The position numbers and the translations under genes were made by a program. The notes below the pieces were generated by a model. It worked only from the letters and a program-made list of their open reading frames with translations. It searched no databases and was not told the origin of the DNA. Shown here piece by piece: positions 8,106-17,354 of a stretch of DNA of 64,000 nt (position 1 is its first letter; each line of letters opens with the position of its first letter). Source of the DNA: Sphingomonadales bacterium EhC05 (GTDB taxonomy: Bacteria > Pseudomonadota > Alphaproteobacteria > Sphingomonadales > Sphingomonadaceae); the NCBI GenBank assembly GCA_001650955.1, contig LXYP01000006.1:1-64000 (forward strand), read 5' to 3'.

Positions 8106-9443
8106 TTATGCGGTGGCTTGAGACAATCTCTCAAGCGCCGATTCACGGCCGATCAACGGCAATAATGCGCTCATATCCGGACCATGGTCGAGCCCGGTCA
8201 GAGCCTGTCGAAGCGGCATGAAAAGCGACTTGCCTTTGCGGCCTGTCGCTTCTTTAAGCGCGCCGGTCCATGACTTCCAGATGCCCTCCGACCAGTCGAG
8301 CGTTTCCAGCAGCGTTTGCGCTTGCGCAACAAATTCCTGATCCTCAGTCAAAATGCTGGCCGCCACAATCGGCCCCGTCACAACCTGCAGCCATTGGGGA
8401 ACCTCGCCCATATGATGAAGGTTGGGGCGGATCACGTCCCAGGCGGCAGCTGCCATGTTGTCGGGCAGCCGGTCCCGAACATCTGCATAGCCCAACAGAT
8501 GAACGACCTTTTGGTTGAGCTGTGCCAGTTCTTCATCGTCAAAGCGCGCCGGAGCCCGCCCGAAACGGGAAAAGTCGAACGTGTCAATGAGCGCAGCGAC
8601 ATCCAAAATCGGTTCAACCGGGTCGCTGGTGCCGATCCGCGCCAACAATGCAACGATCGATTGCGGTTCGATAAATTTGTCCCGAAAAGCGCTGACGCCA
8701 AGTGATCCAAGTCGTTTGGAAAGCTTTCCTTCGGTTCCGACCAAAAGCGCTTCATGCGCAAATTGCGGCGTATCTGCTCCGAAGGCATGAAACATTTGAA
8801 TCTGTACCGCTGTATTGGCAACATGATCTTCGCCGCGCACGACATGGGTGATCGCCATGTCGATATCATCAATCGTCGATGGCAACATATAGAGCCAGCT
8901 GCCATCTTCACGGCGAATCACCGGATCGGAAAGAAGTGCCGCATCAAAATGCTGGTCCCCGCGGATCAGGTCGGTCCATTCGATCGGTGTCTCGTGATCG
9001 AGTTTGAAACGCCAATGCGGTGTCCGCCCTTCTGTCTCAAAGGCGGTGATCTGCTCTTCGGTCAATTCCAGTGCTGCCCGGTCATAGATTGGCGGCTTGC
9101 CGCGACCCAGCTGGATCTTGCGCTTGAGATCCAGTTCCTGTGCTGTCTCATAAGCCGGATAAACCCGGCCAGCTAATTTCAGTTCTGCGAACCGCGCACC
9201 ATAACGTTCAAAGCGATTGGACTGGCGCTCTTCTTCATCAGGCGCCAAGCCAAGCCAGGCGAGGTCGGCGCGGATGGCATCAACATATTCTTCTTTGGAC
9301 CGCACGGAATCGGTATCGTCCAGCCGAAGCAGAAAATCCCCGCCATTTTTCTTGGCGAACATCCAATTATGGAGGGCCGTTCGGATATTGCCGACATGCA
9401 GGTGGCCCGTGGGTGACGGTGCGAAGCGGGTTTTTATGGTCAT
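8106..9443 (-). CDS. gltX: Glutamate--tRNA ligase
   Basis: 445 residues. Class I synthetase signatures are visible: the HIGH-type motif PTGHLHVGN (11-19) and the KMSKS-type motif K240-L-S-K-R244, plus LRLDDTD after the Rossmann entry. It charges tRNA-Glu, and in alphaproteobacteria one of two GltX paralogues usually also mischarges tRNA-Gln for the GatCAB route; which one this is cannot be told here. The start overlaps the nadE stop by 4 bp (ATGA), so nadE-gltX is co-transcribed. Confidence 0.96.
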   Translation of the reverse strand: MTIKTRFAPSPTGHLHVGNIRTALHNWMFAKKNGGDFLLRLDDTDSVRSKEEYVDAIRADLAWLGLAPDEEERQSNRFERYGARFAELKLAGRVYPAYETAQELDLKRKIQLGRGKPPIYDRAALELTEEQITAFETEGRTPHWRFKLDHETPIEWTDLIRGDQHFDAALLSDPVIRREDGSWLYMLPSTIDDIDMAITHVVRGEDHVANTAVQIQMFHAFGADTPQFAHEALLVGTEGKLSKRLGSLGVSAFRDKFIEPQSIVALLARIGTSDPVEPILDVAALIDTFDFSRFGRAPARFDDEELAQLNQKVVHLLGYADVRDRLPDNMAAAAWDVIRPNLHHMGEVPQWLQVVTGPIVAASILTEDQEFVAQAQTLLETLDWSEGIWKSWTGALKEATGRKGKSLFMPLRQALTGLDHGPDMSALLPLIGRESALERLSQATA

Positions 9444-11095
9444 ATTGTCCTGAATGCATTGGTGATGGGATAGCGCCGATCACGGCCAAAATTTCGGCTA
9501 CCCAGTTTTACCCCGGGCGGGGCCTGACGCCGTTTATATTCGGCTATATAGAGCAAGCGTTCGATCCTGACCACTGTCTCATATTCAAATCCGCGCGCGA
9601 CGAGGTCCGCCGCCGAGAGCTCTTCCTCGATCAGCCCATGAAGCAATGGATCAAGAATCTCATAGTCGGGCAGACTATCGCTATCCTTCTGATCTTCTCG
9701 GAGTTCGGCACTTGGCGGTTTGGTAATAACCGTCTCCGGCATCACCGGGCCATCGGGACCCAGTCCCAGACTTGGCTTGTTGCGATTACGCCAAGCGCTG
9801 AGCTTGAACACGGTCAACTTATAGGCATCCTTGAGCACCGAATATCCGCCCGCCATATCGCCATAAATCGTCGCATAGCCGACGCTCATCTCGCTCTTGT
9901 TGCCGGTCGTCAGCAGCATATGACCGAATTTATTGCTGAGCGCCATCAGCGTCACACCTCGGATGCGTGACTGGATATTTTCTTCGGTAATATCGACATT
10001 GCTATCGGAAAAACTATCCTCGAGCATCGCGTCAAAGCCTTCAATCGCCGGGTTAATCGGGATCGTATCGAGCCGCGTCCCCAGCATGTTTGCGCAACCC
10101 GCTGCATCGTCGAGGCTTTCCTGGGACGTAAAGCGGGACGGCATCATCACGTTCCAAACCCGCTCAGCGCCAAGCGCATCGACCGCCACTGCGGCCGACA
10201 ATGCGCTATCGATGCCACCGGACAGACCCAGAATGACACCTGGAAAGCGGTTCCGGTTCACATAGTCGCGCAGGCCGATAATCATTGCGTTGTAAATATC
10301 GGCGGGATGGTCGTCGAGTTGATGGATTTTGCCGGGTGCGCAGCTCCAGTTGCCATCCGCAAACGTCCATTGTGTATCAACAATCGCCTCGTCCCAGTCG
10401 GGGAGCTGGTGCATCAGGCTTGTATCTCCGTTGAGCACAAAACTTGCACCATCAAAGACAATCTCATCCTGCCCGCCAACGCGATTGAGGAACAGCAACG
10501 GCACGCCGGTTTCCCGAACTCTCTGGGTCGCAACCTGACCAAGCCGCAAGTCATCTTTCTCAATCTCATAGGGACTGCCATGTACCGCGATAAACAGTTC
10601 TGCGCCGCGGTCCTTGAGATGCTGGCAGATGGTTGGAAACCAGACATCCTCACAAATCGGCAGGCCAATTCTGCATCCATGAAAATCGATCGGCTCGGGC
10701 AATGGCCCCGATGCAAAAAGGCGCTTTTCGTCAAACGTACCATAGTTAGGCAGCTCAACCTTATACCGGACATCCTTGATATGTCCGCCTTCGAGCAGCG
10801 CTATGCCATTATAAAGCTTGCCATCTTCGCGAAAGATCGAGCCGACTAGCATCGCTGGCCCCGGTCCGGCCGTCACCGCTGCCAACCGTGTGAGCTCCGC
10901 TTCTGCGCGTTCCCAAACAGCTGGTTTTAGCACCAGATCTTCGGGAGGATAGCCAATCAGCTGCAGTTCCGGAAAGACGATCAGATCGCTATCCGGCTTG
11001 CTACCATGGGCCGCAATCATCGCATCCGCATTGCCACGCAAATCGCCCACGCTCTGGGTCAATTGCGCCATCGTGATCGTTAACTTTTCTCTCAT
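9440..11095 (-). CDS. nadE: Glutamine-dependent NAD+ synthetase
   Basis: 551 residues with the two expected domains. The N-terminal nitrilase-type glutaminase (about 1-255) has the Glu-Lys-Cys triad at E43, K112 and C148 (LPICEDVW). The C-terminal synthetase has the P-loop S292-G-G-I-D-S297. It amidates nicotinic acid adenine dinucleotide to NAD using glutamine-derived ammonia and ATP. It is the first gene of a two-gene operon with gltX. Confidence 0.96.
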   Translation of the reverse strand: MREKLTITMAQLTQSVGDLRGNADAMIAAHGSKPDSDLIVFPELQLIGYPPEDLVLKPAVWERAEAELTRLAAVTAGPGPAMLVGSIFREDGKLYNGIALLEGGHIKDVRYKVELPNYGTFDEKRLFASGPLPEPIDFHGCRIGLPICEDVWFPTICQHLKDRGAELFIAVHGSPYEIEKDDLRLGQVATQRVRETGVPLLFLNRVGGQDEIVFDGASFVLNGDTSLMHQLPDWDEAIVDTQWTFADGNWSCAPGKIHQLDDHPADIYNAMIIGLRDYVNRNRFPGVILGLSGGIDSALSAAVAVDALGAERVWNVMMPSRFTSQESLDDAAGCANMLGTRLDTIPINPAIEGFDAMLEDSFSDSNVDITEENIQSRIRGVTLMALSNKFGHMLLTTGNKSEMSVGYATIYGDMAGGYSVLKDAYKLTVFKLSAWRNRNKPSLGLGPDGPVMPETVITKPPSAELREDQKDSDSLPDYEILDPLLHGLIEEELSAADLVARGFEYETVVRIERLLYIAEYKRRQAPPGVKLGSRNFGRDRRYPITNAFRTI

Positions 11096-11149
11096 CGCGC
11101 CCTGATAGAAAGGGCTGATGATATCGGCAATTGTTTTGTTGGCGCTTGC

Positions 11150-11686
11150 TCATCCAAAAACGAGGCTACCCAAGATACGACCGGGGATGAAAGAAAACAG
11201 GCCGGCGACAATAAGCCCGATATAAATGCCCTGCATTGCTTTCTGATGCCCGGCAACGTCTCCAATCCGAATGGACCAGATTCCCAAAGGTACAGAGACT
11301 AATACCAATACTGAAAACAGGTGAATGAAGCTAAGCCCGGTACCCCGGATTCCTGTGTCTGGCTCTCCGATCCAGAAACTGGCGATTGCGGTCACGACCA
11401 TCAGCATAACCCAAAGCTTGCCAAGCAGCCTGTGCATTGCATCGCCCTTTTTGCGCCAAAGCACATAGGCGCCGAGCGGGACGGCCGGTATGACCGTCGC
11501 CAAATGAATAATGATTGGCAGATTCATTTCCCCCTGCACCGCCATGGTGTTTTTATCTGCCACAAAACCGCCAGTCATCTGAGTCAACGCCATGGTCGCA
11601 AAAGTCATCAATATCATTGCCCCGCCAAGCAATATCATTGTCTGAAGGGAATAGCCCCCTTTGATATTCGGTTCCTGTTTCGCCAT
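11150..11686 (-). CDS. DUF2306 membrane protein
   Basis: 178 residues from the ATG at 11686 (GAGGATC upstream); another start 15 nt earlier is possible. Four hydrophobic segments are visible, with a conserved-looking HRLLGKLWVMLMV and the GHQKAMQGIYIGLIVAG stretch typical of DUF2306 predicted membrane proteins. The function is unknown. It diverges from a membrane LytTR regulator gene, and the pair share a 137-bp intergenic region, suggesting that the regulator controls it. Confidence 0.75.
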   Translation of the reverse strand: MAKQEPNIKGGYSLQTMILLGGAMILMTFATMALTQMTGGFVADKNTMAVQGEMNLPIIIHLATVIPAVPLGAYVLWRKKGDAMHRLLGKLWVMLMVVTAIASFWIGEPDTGIRGTGLSFIHLFSVLVLVSVPLGIWSIRIGDVAGHQKAMQGIYIGLIVAGLFSFIPGRILGSLVFG

Positions 11687-11823
11687 GATACTGATCCTCA
11701 TCTCTCTGAAATTGATTCTCTATGTGCAAGGCCAGCCAGAAAATTCCATCGCATGTGCGTGGAACGGTTTCTTTTTTCGTGAATATTGCCATATTGTGCA
11801 TCTCGCCCATTCACGAAGCACGA

Positions 11824-12615
11824 ATGGACCGGCCGGAGAGTGATTTGATCCAGAGAATGAGCGTAGAATTGCTGGTGATGGCCGGCATTGGCCTCGTCCT
11901 AGGACTGCTTGGCCCATTTGGCACCTATCCGATGCCTCTGGCCTTGCGCCTGGCCTACTGGATCGGCTTCATACTCATTGGATATGCAATTTTTCGCCCG
12001 ATCACGAGAGCTGCCGGCTGGCTTCACGAGATGAGCAAGATACCTTTTCCGCTCGCGATCAGCATCGCCGTTTTGACCGCTTCATTGCCCCTCGCCTTCC
12101 TGATCGGATTTGCCGTCAATGGCATGCAAGTCGACGGGCCTATGCTAACATCAGGTTTTGCGACACTCTATATGCAATGCGCAGGGATCGGGATTGTAAT
12201 ATTCCTGCTGATGCGGATGATTTTCCCCGGCGAGCGGGCAGAGCCCACAGTTGAAGCGTCACAAGACCATTCCCCTCAAACTCCAGATGCGGCGGTGCAA
12301 AAGTCCAGACTTCATGACCGGCTATCACCTGGATTCCCCGATCACATCCATGCGCTCAGTGTGGAGGATCATTATGTGCGTGTCCACGCTGCCGATTGCA
12401 GTGAAATGTTGTTGATGCGTTTGCGTGACGCGATTGCAGAAACCCAGCCACTGGAAGGTATGCAAGTTCACCGCAGCTGGTGGATTGCGCGTGACGCGAT
12501 CACGAAATCAAAACGAGATGGTCGGAACCTGAAGATAATACTAGCAAATGGCCTGGAAGCACCGGTTTCACGCGCCTATGCAGGGAGGCTCAAACAAACG
12601 GGATGGATTGATTGA
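11824..12615 (+). CDS. Membrane-anchored LytTR-family transcription regulator
   Basis: 263 residues from the ATG at 11824; upstream in-frame starts would run into the divergent promoter. The N-terminal half has four hydrophobic helices (about 13-30, 37-55, 65-90, 100-125). A charged linker leads to a C-terminal LytTR DNA-binding domain (about 165-263) with FPDHIHALSVEDHYVRVH, LLMRLRDAI, VHRSWWIARDAI and a final ISRAY-like PVSRAYAGRLKQTG. Such one-component regulators often control the adjacent membrane-protein gene. No receiver domain is present. Confidence 0.88.
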   Translation: MDRPESDLIQRMSVELLVMAGIGLVLGLLGPFGTYPMPLALRLAYWIGFILIGYAIFRPITRAAGWLHEMSKIPFPLAISIAVLTASLPLAFLIGFAVNGMQVDGPMLTSGFATLYMQCAGIGIVIFLLMRMIFPGERAEPTVEASQDHSPQTPDAAVQKSRLHDRLSPGFPDHIHALSVEDHYVRVHAADCSEMLLMRLRDAIAETQPLEGMQVHRSWWIARDAITKSKRDGRNLKIILANGLEAPVSRAYAGRLKQTGWID

Positions 12616-12720
12616 AAAGGCCCTTTCGATTCCCCAGCCATCTGTCTAACAGGGTAACAAAATTGTCATGGGGTTTCGCGGGCGATTCTTGCGGACCAAT
12701 GGATCGGGGGAACTAAATAA

Positions 12721-13656
12721 ATGAAACTCATGTCTGGCAACAGTAATTTGCCGCTTGCCCAAGCCGTCGCTGACTATCTCGATATCAAGCTGACGGATGC
12801 CAGTGTCAAACGCTTCGCGGACGACGAAATTTTCATTGAGATTCATGAAAATGTTCGCGGCGAAGATGTGTTTATAATGCAATCTACAAGCTACCCGGCC
12901 AATGATAATCTCATGGAACTGCTGATCGGTATCGACGCCCTGCGCAGAGCATCGGCGAAACGGATAACCGCGGTAATCCCCTATTTTGGCTATGCTCGCC
13001 AAGACAGGAAGCCGGGACCACGTACTCCAATATCGGCCAAACTCGTGGCCAATCTCATCACTGAGGCGGGCGCGGATCGCGTTTTGTCGGTTGATTTGCA
13101 TGCCGGACAGATTCAAGGCTTCTTCGATATCCCAACCGACAATCTTTACGGTGCACCCGTCATGTCCGCTGACATCCAGGCTCGGTTTTCCGGTCATGAG
13201 TTGATGGTGATTTCACCCGATGTTGGCGGCGTTGTTCGGGCAAGGGCACTCGCCAAACGGCTCGACAATGCGCCGCTCGCCATCGTCGACAAACGGCGAG
13301 AACGTGCCGGAGAATCCGAGGTCATGAATATCATCGGTGATGTTTCCGGCCGCTTCTGTATATTGATCGACGATATTGTGGATAGCGGCGGGACGCTTTG
13401 CAATGCGGCTGATGCACTGAAAGAGAAAGGCGCAACCGAAGTCGTCGCCTATATCAGTCACGGCGTGCTCTCCGGAGGCGCGGTTGCGCGGATCAATGCC
13501 AGCGGCTTGAAAGAACTCGTCATCACGGATACGATCGGAGCAACCGACGCAGTGAATGATTCAGACAAAATTCGCCATCTCACGATTGCGCCGCTACTTG
13601 GCGAAGCAATCAAACGGATTGCCGATGAGAGTTCTGTAAGCAGTCTGTTTGACTAA
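12721..13656 (+). CDS. prs: Ribose-phosphate pyrophosphokinase (PRPP synthetase)
   Basis: 311 residues, normal length. It shows [24 protein letters not shown] with the catalytic-site histidine H127, and the PRPP-binding loop D217-D-I-V-D-S-G-G-T225. It makes 5-phosphoribosyl diphosphate from ribose-5-phosphate and ATP for purines, pyrimidines, His, Trp and NAD. It stands alone, with GGGGAACTAAATAA before the start. Confidence 0.97.
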   Translation: MKLMSGNSNLPLAQAVADYLDIKLTDASVKRFADDEIFIEIHENVRGEDVFIMQSTSYPANDNLMELLIGIDALRRASAKRITAVIPYFGYARQDRKPGPRTPISAKLVANLITEAGADRVLSVDLHAGQIQGFFDIPTDNLYGAPVMSADIQARFSGHELMVISPDVGGVVRARALAKRLDNAPLAIVDKRRERAGESEVMNIIGDVSGRFCILIDDIVDSGGTLCNAADALKEKGATEVVAYISHGVLSGGAVARINASGLKELVITDTIGATDAVNDSDKIRHLTIAPLLGEAIKRIADESSVSSLFD

Positions 13657-13688
13657 CCAGTTTTGGATTTCATAGAGAGGGCAGCGAC

Positions 13689-14096
13689 ATGGCGATCCCG
13701 AGCTTAGAAACAATGATGAAATATCGCACCCAGATCGCGATTTTGGCAATATTGATATCGATTGTTGCTTGGGCAACCGAGCTGGGTGGCTTGGTTTATG
13801 TCTGTCCCTATTGCCGGGCCCAGCGCACGATTATTGGCTTGCTGGGACTGATGCTGCTCGCCAATCCGCAACATTGGTTGAACCGCTGGATATCATCTGT
13901 ACTTGCCGGGTTCGGTTTTGTTGTAGCCAGCGTCCAACATTTTAACGGTTGGAAAAAGCTCATGGCCGGGGAATTTACATGGGGGGAATATTGGTATGCA
14001 AATCCCTGGGTCCTCTCCGGCTGTGCCCTTTTCATTATTTCCGGATTAGTCCTCTATCTCTGGGCTTGGCGACCCGCTGCAAAAACTGAGGAATAA
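13689..14096 (+). CDS. DsbB-like thiol-oxidoreductase membrane protein
   Basis: 135 residues with four TM helices. The first helix ends in C39-P-Y-C42-R-A-Q-R, matching the C-x-x-C...QR signature of disulfide bond formation protein DsbB, which reoxidises DsbA and passes electrons to quinone. The second periplasmic cysteine pair of classical DsbB is absent; the only other Cys lies in the last TM helix (SGCALF). It is therefore a DsbB-fold variant, and its partner is unknown. It lies 32 bp after prs and may be co-transcribed. Confidence 0.75.
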   Translation: MAIPSLETMMKYRTQIAILAILISIVAWATELGGLVYVCPYCRAQRTIIGLLGLMLLANPQHWLNRWISSVLAGFGFVVASVQHFNGWKKLMAGEFTWGEYWYANPWVLSGCALFIISGLVLYLWAWRPAAKTEE

Positions 14097-14278
14097 CCAC
14101 TTTTGACTTTCTGACGGCAGTGCCTCGGTCCGTAGATCGCGTCATTTGTTTGAACTTCGGTACAAATCTCTCGCCAATGGCCAGACGCCAGGGCTTCAAA
14201 GATTAGTCTTGGCAGTCATCCCGGTGACCACATGTTTGTCTCCCTATGCGGCGGATCTAAATAGCTACCCGAACCCTT

Positions 14279-14707
14279 TTACTCCGCGGCAATCTTCTTA
14301 ATGATATCAGTCGCAATTTCCCGCTGTCCTTGATCGATGCCATCTTCCCCCTCGATCGTCAGGGCGGTGTTGAGATAAGCCTTGGCCAATTCATGATCGC
14401 CTGCGAAGTAGAAGGTTGAACCCGCCATATAGTTAAATTCGGCCTTTTCAGGGACAGTCTTCGCGGCTCTTTCAAAATATTTGGCAGCCTTCGCAAATTC
14501 TTGCTTTTGCAGCTTGGCTATGCCGCGATTATAATTGCGCGTAGCGCGATGCAGATTTTCGGATTGCGCATTCAAATTGCGAGTCCCTCCATCACAACCG
14601 CCCTGACAAGCCGCCGAGTTTTCTGGCAAAGGTTGCGCGAGCAATCCGGGAGAAAATGTTACCATTGCAGTTATTGCGATCGCTAATCTGGCTGATTTGT
14701 TACTCAT
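14279..14707 (-). CDS. Secreted TPR-repeat protein
   Basis: 142 residues. An N-terminal signal peptide ends near GLLAQP. Two tetratricopeptide-like units follow: YNRGIAKLQKQEFAKAAKYFERAAKTVP and a second beginning NYMAGSTFYFAGDHELAKAYL. A CQGGC pair just after the signal peptide could form a disulfide. TPR proteins scaffold protein complexes; no partner is evident. The start is preceded by AAAGGGTC. Confidence 0.8.
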   Translation of the reverse strand: MSNKSARLAIAITAMVTFSPGLLAQPLPENSAACQGGCDGGTRNLNAQSENLHRATRNYNRGIAKLQKQEFAKAAKYFERAAKTVPEKAEFNYMAGSTFYFAGDHELAKAYLNTALTIEGEDGIDQGQREIATDIIKKIAAE

Positions 14708-14859
14708 GGATTGACCCTTTATTTAGATGACGCCGATCTATGCCTGTTAAATGGGGTCTTTGAAAACCAATTATGTGAAGGTCCGCAATGCCGGACGATT
14801 ACCGCAGCTGCATGTGATTTTGCTGGTCGCGGCAAATTGAATATCATAGGACATGACCC

Positions 14860-15639
14860 ATGACACCCAAAGACATCGCCTTAGCCGAGCAACTCGCTGA
14901 CGCCGCAGGCGCCGCTATCCGTCCATTCTACCGGGCGAAATTCGAGCAGGAAACCAAGAACGACGCCTCTCCGGTCACCGAAGCGGACCGCGCCGCGGAA
15001 GCTGCAATGCGAGCGATTATCGAAGTCGAACGGCCCGATGATGGCATTATCGGCGAAGAATATGGTAGCCGCAACGAAGGTGCTTCAAGGCAATGGGTAC
15101 TCGACCCGATCGACGGGACCACCAGCTTCATCGCCGGACGGCCGATATTCGGGACATTAATCGCCCTGATGCAGGATGGCTTTCCCCTGATCGGAATCAT
15201 TGACCAGCCAATTGGCAAAGAACGTTGGCTAGGCGTTGTCGGCCGGCCAACGACATTCAACGGTCAGCCGACCAAATCTGCACGCTGCCGGGAGCTCAAA
15301 GACGCCGTCCTCGCCACCACCACACCGCACCAGTTTGACGAACATGATGCTGAGCATTTCATGAGCCTGGCGAGCAAGGTCGCACCGCGCAAGATCATCT
15401 ATGGCGGCGATTGCTATAATTACGGCTTGGTCGCCAGTGGCCATGTTGATGTGGTCTGCGAAGCTGGGCTGATGCTCCATGATTTTGCCGCCCTCGCCCC
15501 GATTGTCGACGGCGCTGGCGGAATGATGTGCGACTGGAACGGCGAACCGCTCCATGCTGAATCAGACGGCCATGTTCTGGCTATTGGCGATCAGGCGCGG
15601 GTAGATGATGTACTGGAGGCGATTGCTTGTCATCACTGA
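14860..15639 (+). CDS. hisN: Histidinol-phosphatase (inositol monophosphatase family)
   Basis: 259 residues. The family metal-binding motifs are E66-E67 (GEEYG), D82-P-I-D-G-T-T88 and the later HDFAALAPIVDGAGG. The sequence matches the HisN branch used by actinobacteria and alphaproteobacteria for the dephosphorylation of histidinol phosphate, rather than the suhB branch. AGGA lies 8 nt before the ATG. The stop overlaps the next gene. Activity on other sugar phosphates cannot be excluded. Confidence 0.88.
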   Translation: MTPKDIALAEQLADAAGAAIRPFYRAKFEQETKNDASPVTEADRAAEAAMRAIIEVERPDDGIIGEEYGSRNEGASRQWVLDPIDGTTSFIAGRPIFGTLIALMQDGFPLIGIIDQPIGKERWLGVVGRPTTFNGQPTKSARCRELKDAVLATTTPHQFDEHDAEHFMSLASKVAPRKIIYGGDCYNYGLVASGHVDVVCEAGLMLHDFAALAPIVDGAGGMMCDWNGEPLHAESDGHVLAIGDQARVDDVLEAIACHH

Positions 15640-16520
15640 ACAGTACAGAAATCGTCATTCGATTCATCATGCCGGAGCCAAGGCTACGGCCATATATTAG
15701 CACTTTTTACCACACGGATGTCAGACCCAATGACGACCAACCTATGGTTGACTGGCTGCATCCCGAATGGGCGAATCTGAGATTCATCTCTGGCCAACCC
15801 CCTCTCGGCGGGATTGGCAAAGCGGATATTGTGACAGCACCCCGATTCAACGTTGTTGGGCCAACAAGCCATGCGACATATTTTGAATCGGGCAGGATGC
15901 GCTCATGGGGTATCGGGCTTTTACCGCTAGGCTGGTCCAAGTTTTTCGGTGCCTCGGCCGAGCTATATGCCGACCGGTTCGAAAATGGTGAAACGGACCC
16001 GGTATTTTCCAATATGGCTCCGATATCCAAAATATTATTTGACGGCAGCGATACGCCTCTCGAACAGGAAGCGAAGTCGATATCAGATCATTTCATCAAT
16101 CTGCTTGATACAGCGCCGCCCGACGATCCGTTGATTCAAGATGCTCACAGCATATTGGTTGATCCCGATCTGGCAACGGTTCAGGAAATGGCCGACCGGC
16201 TGGCAATAACAGGACGGACACTCGACCGGCTCAGCCGAAGAGTCTTCGGCTTTCCACCCAAATTATTGTTGCGCCGCCAGCGGTTTTTGCGATCGCTGGC
16301 CGAAAATATGTTAAACCCATCCCAGAATTGGGTTACTTCGCTTGATCCTCAATATTACGATCAGTCACATTTCGGTCGCGACTTTCAGAGTTTCATGGGC
16401 ATGAGTGCCACGGAATATAAAGCGCTTCCTCACCCATTCCTAAATGCCGCCGTACATGGGCGGATGGCCGCGGCAGGCGCGGGGATGCAAGTTCTCCATG
16501 ACCCGACAAAGCCGGATTGA
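15627..16520 (+). CDS. AraC-type helix-turn-helix regulator
   Basis: 297 residues. The C-terminus (about 180-285) carries two helix-turn-helix units: TVQEMADRLAITGRTLDRLSRR and YYDQSHFGRDFQSFMGMSATEY, the second being the AraC signature. The N-terminal ligand domain begins PRLRPYISTFYHTDV. The start is taken as TTG at 15627 because GGAGG lies 7 nt upstream, inside hisN; the later ATG at 15669 has no such site. The overlap with hisN suggests translational coupling. Ligand and targets are unknown. Confidence 0.82.
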   Translation: MSSLNSTEIVIRFIMPEPRLRPYISTFYHTDVRPNDDQPMVDWLHPEWANLRFISGQPPLGGIGKADIVTAPRFNVVGPTSHATYFESGRMRSWGIGLLPLGWSKFFGASAELYADRFENGETDPVFSNMAPISKILFDGSDTPLEQEAKSISDHFINLLDTAPPDDPLIQDAHSILVDPDLATVQEMADRLAITGRTLDRLSRRVFGFPPKLLLRRQRFLRSLAENMLNPSQNWVTSLDPQYYDQSHFGRDFQSFMGMSATEYKALPHPFLNAAVHGRMAAAGAGMQVLHDPTKPD

Positions 16521-16639
16521 TATCAAGTTAAATCTTGCATTTCGGCCGAATCTAGCTATTGCCGCCGTTCCGATGTGATGCTCTGGCCAGTGTGGGCTGC
16601 CACAAGTATCCGTAACGGTAACTTCTAAAGGAGACCAAA

Positions 16640-16843
16640 ATGCCCAAGTTGAAGACCAAAAGCGGTGTGAAGAAACGCTTCAAGATCACCGCAACCGGCA
16701 AGGTAAAGCACGGCGTAGCCGGCAAACGCCACCGTTTGATGAGCCATAATAGCAAATATATCCGCCAGAACCGCGGCACCAAGAAATTGTGTGATGCGGA
16801 TGCTCGGACAGTCAAGAAATGGGCGCCCTACGGTCTGGGTTAA
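16640..16843 (+). CDS. rpmI: 50S ribosomal protein L35
   Basis: 67 residues, the usual length, highly basic, beginning [15 protein letters not shown], with AAAGGAG upstream. It is a component of the large ribosomal subunit and is encoded directly before rplT, the conserved arrangement. infC is not adjacent, unlike in E. coli. Confidence 0.98.
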   Translation: MPKLKTKSGVKKRFKITATGKVKHGVAGKRHRLMSHNSKYIRQNRGTKKLCDADARTVKKWAPYGLG

Positions 16844-16882
16844 TCCCACCGCAGCGGCATTCAAACTTACAGGATATAGAAT

Positions 16883-17245
16883 ATGGCACGTGTAAAACGG
16901 GGTACGACTACTCGTACAAAACATAAAAGATTATTGGTACAGGCAAAAGGCTATTATGGCCGCCGCAAAAATACCATCCGCGTCGCGCGACAGGCTGTCG
17001 AGAAAGCCGGTCAATATGCATATCGCGATCGTAAAGTTAAGAAGCGGGCTTTCCGCGCTATCTGGATCCAGCGGATTAACGCTGCAGTTCGCGCAGAAGG
17101 CATGACCTACGGCGTATTCATTCACGGCACCAAACTCGCCGGGATTGAACTGGACCGTAAAGTGATGGCTGACCTGGCGATGAATGAACCCGCAGTGTTT
17201 AGCGGCATCATCAAACAGGCGCAGGATGCTCTAGCGAAAGCTTAA
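16883..17245 (+). CDS. rplT: 50S ribosomal protein L20
   Basis: 120 residues, basic, with [18 protein letters not shown] and the [20 protein letters not shown] stretch diagnostic of L20. It binds 23S rRNA early in large-subunit assembly and in other bacteria represses its own operon. I saw no obvious L20-binding leader structure before rpmI. An AGGA site precedes the start, and a rho-independent terminator follows. Confidence 0.98.
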   Translation: MARVKRGTTTRTKHKRLLVQAKGYYGRRKNTIRVARQAVEKAGQYAYRDRKVKKRAFRAIWIQRINAAVRAEGMTYGVFIHGTKLAGIELDRKVMADLAMNEPAVFSGIIKQAQDALAKA

Positions 17246-17264
17246 GTATCTCGATATTTCAAAG

Positions 17265-17297
17265 AAGCGCCGGAGAGCAATCTCGCGGCGCTTTTTT
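17265..17297 (+). terminator. Rho-independent terminator after rplT
   Basis: AAGCGCCG (17265-17272) pairs perfectly with CGGCGCTT (17286-17293) across a 13-nt loop, and six T residues (17292-17297) follow. It separates rpmI-rplT from pheS-pheT. Confidence 0.9.
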
Positions 17298-17354
17298 ATT
17301 GGGTTTTTTGCGATGGTTGCCTAGACCAGCCGCGAGATAGAACAGGACAGCAGC

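Noticed and set aside
16521-16639. L20-binding leader upstream of rpmI
   Set aside because: No convincing pseudoknot or 23S-like hairpin could be drawn by eye.
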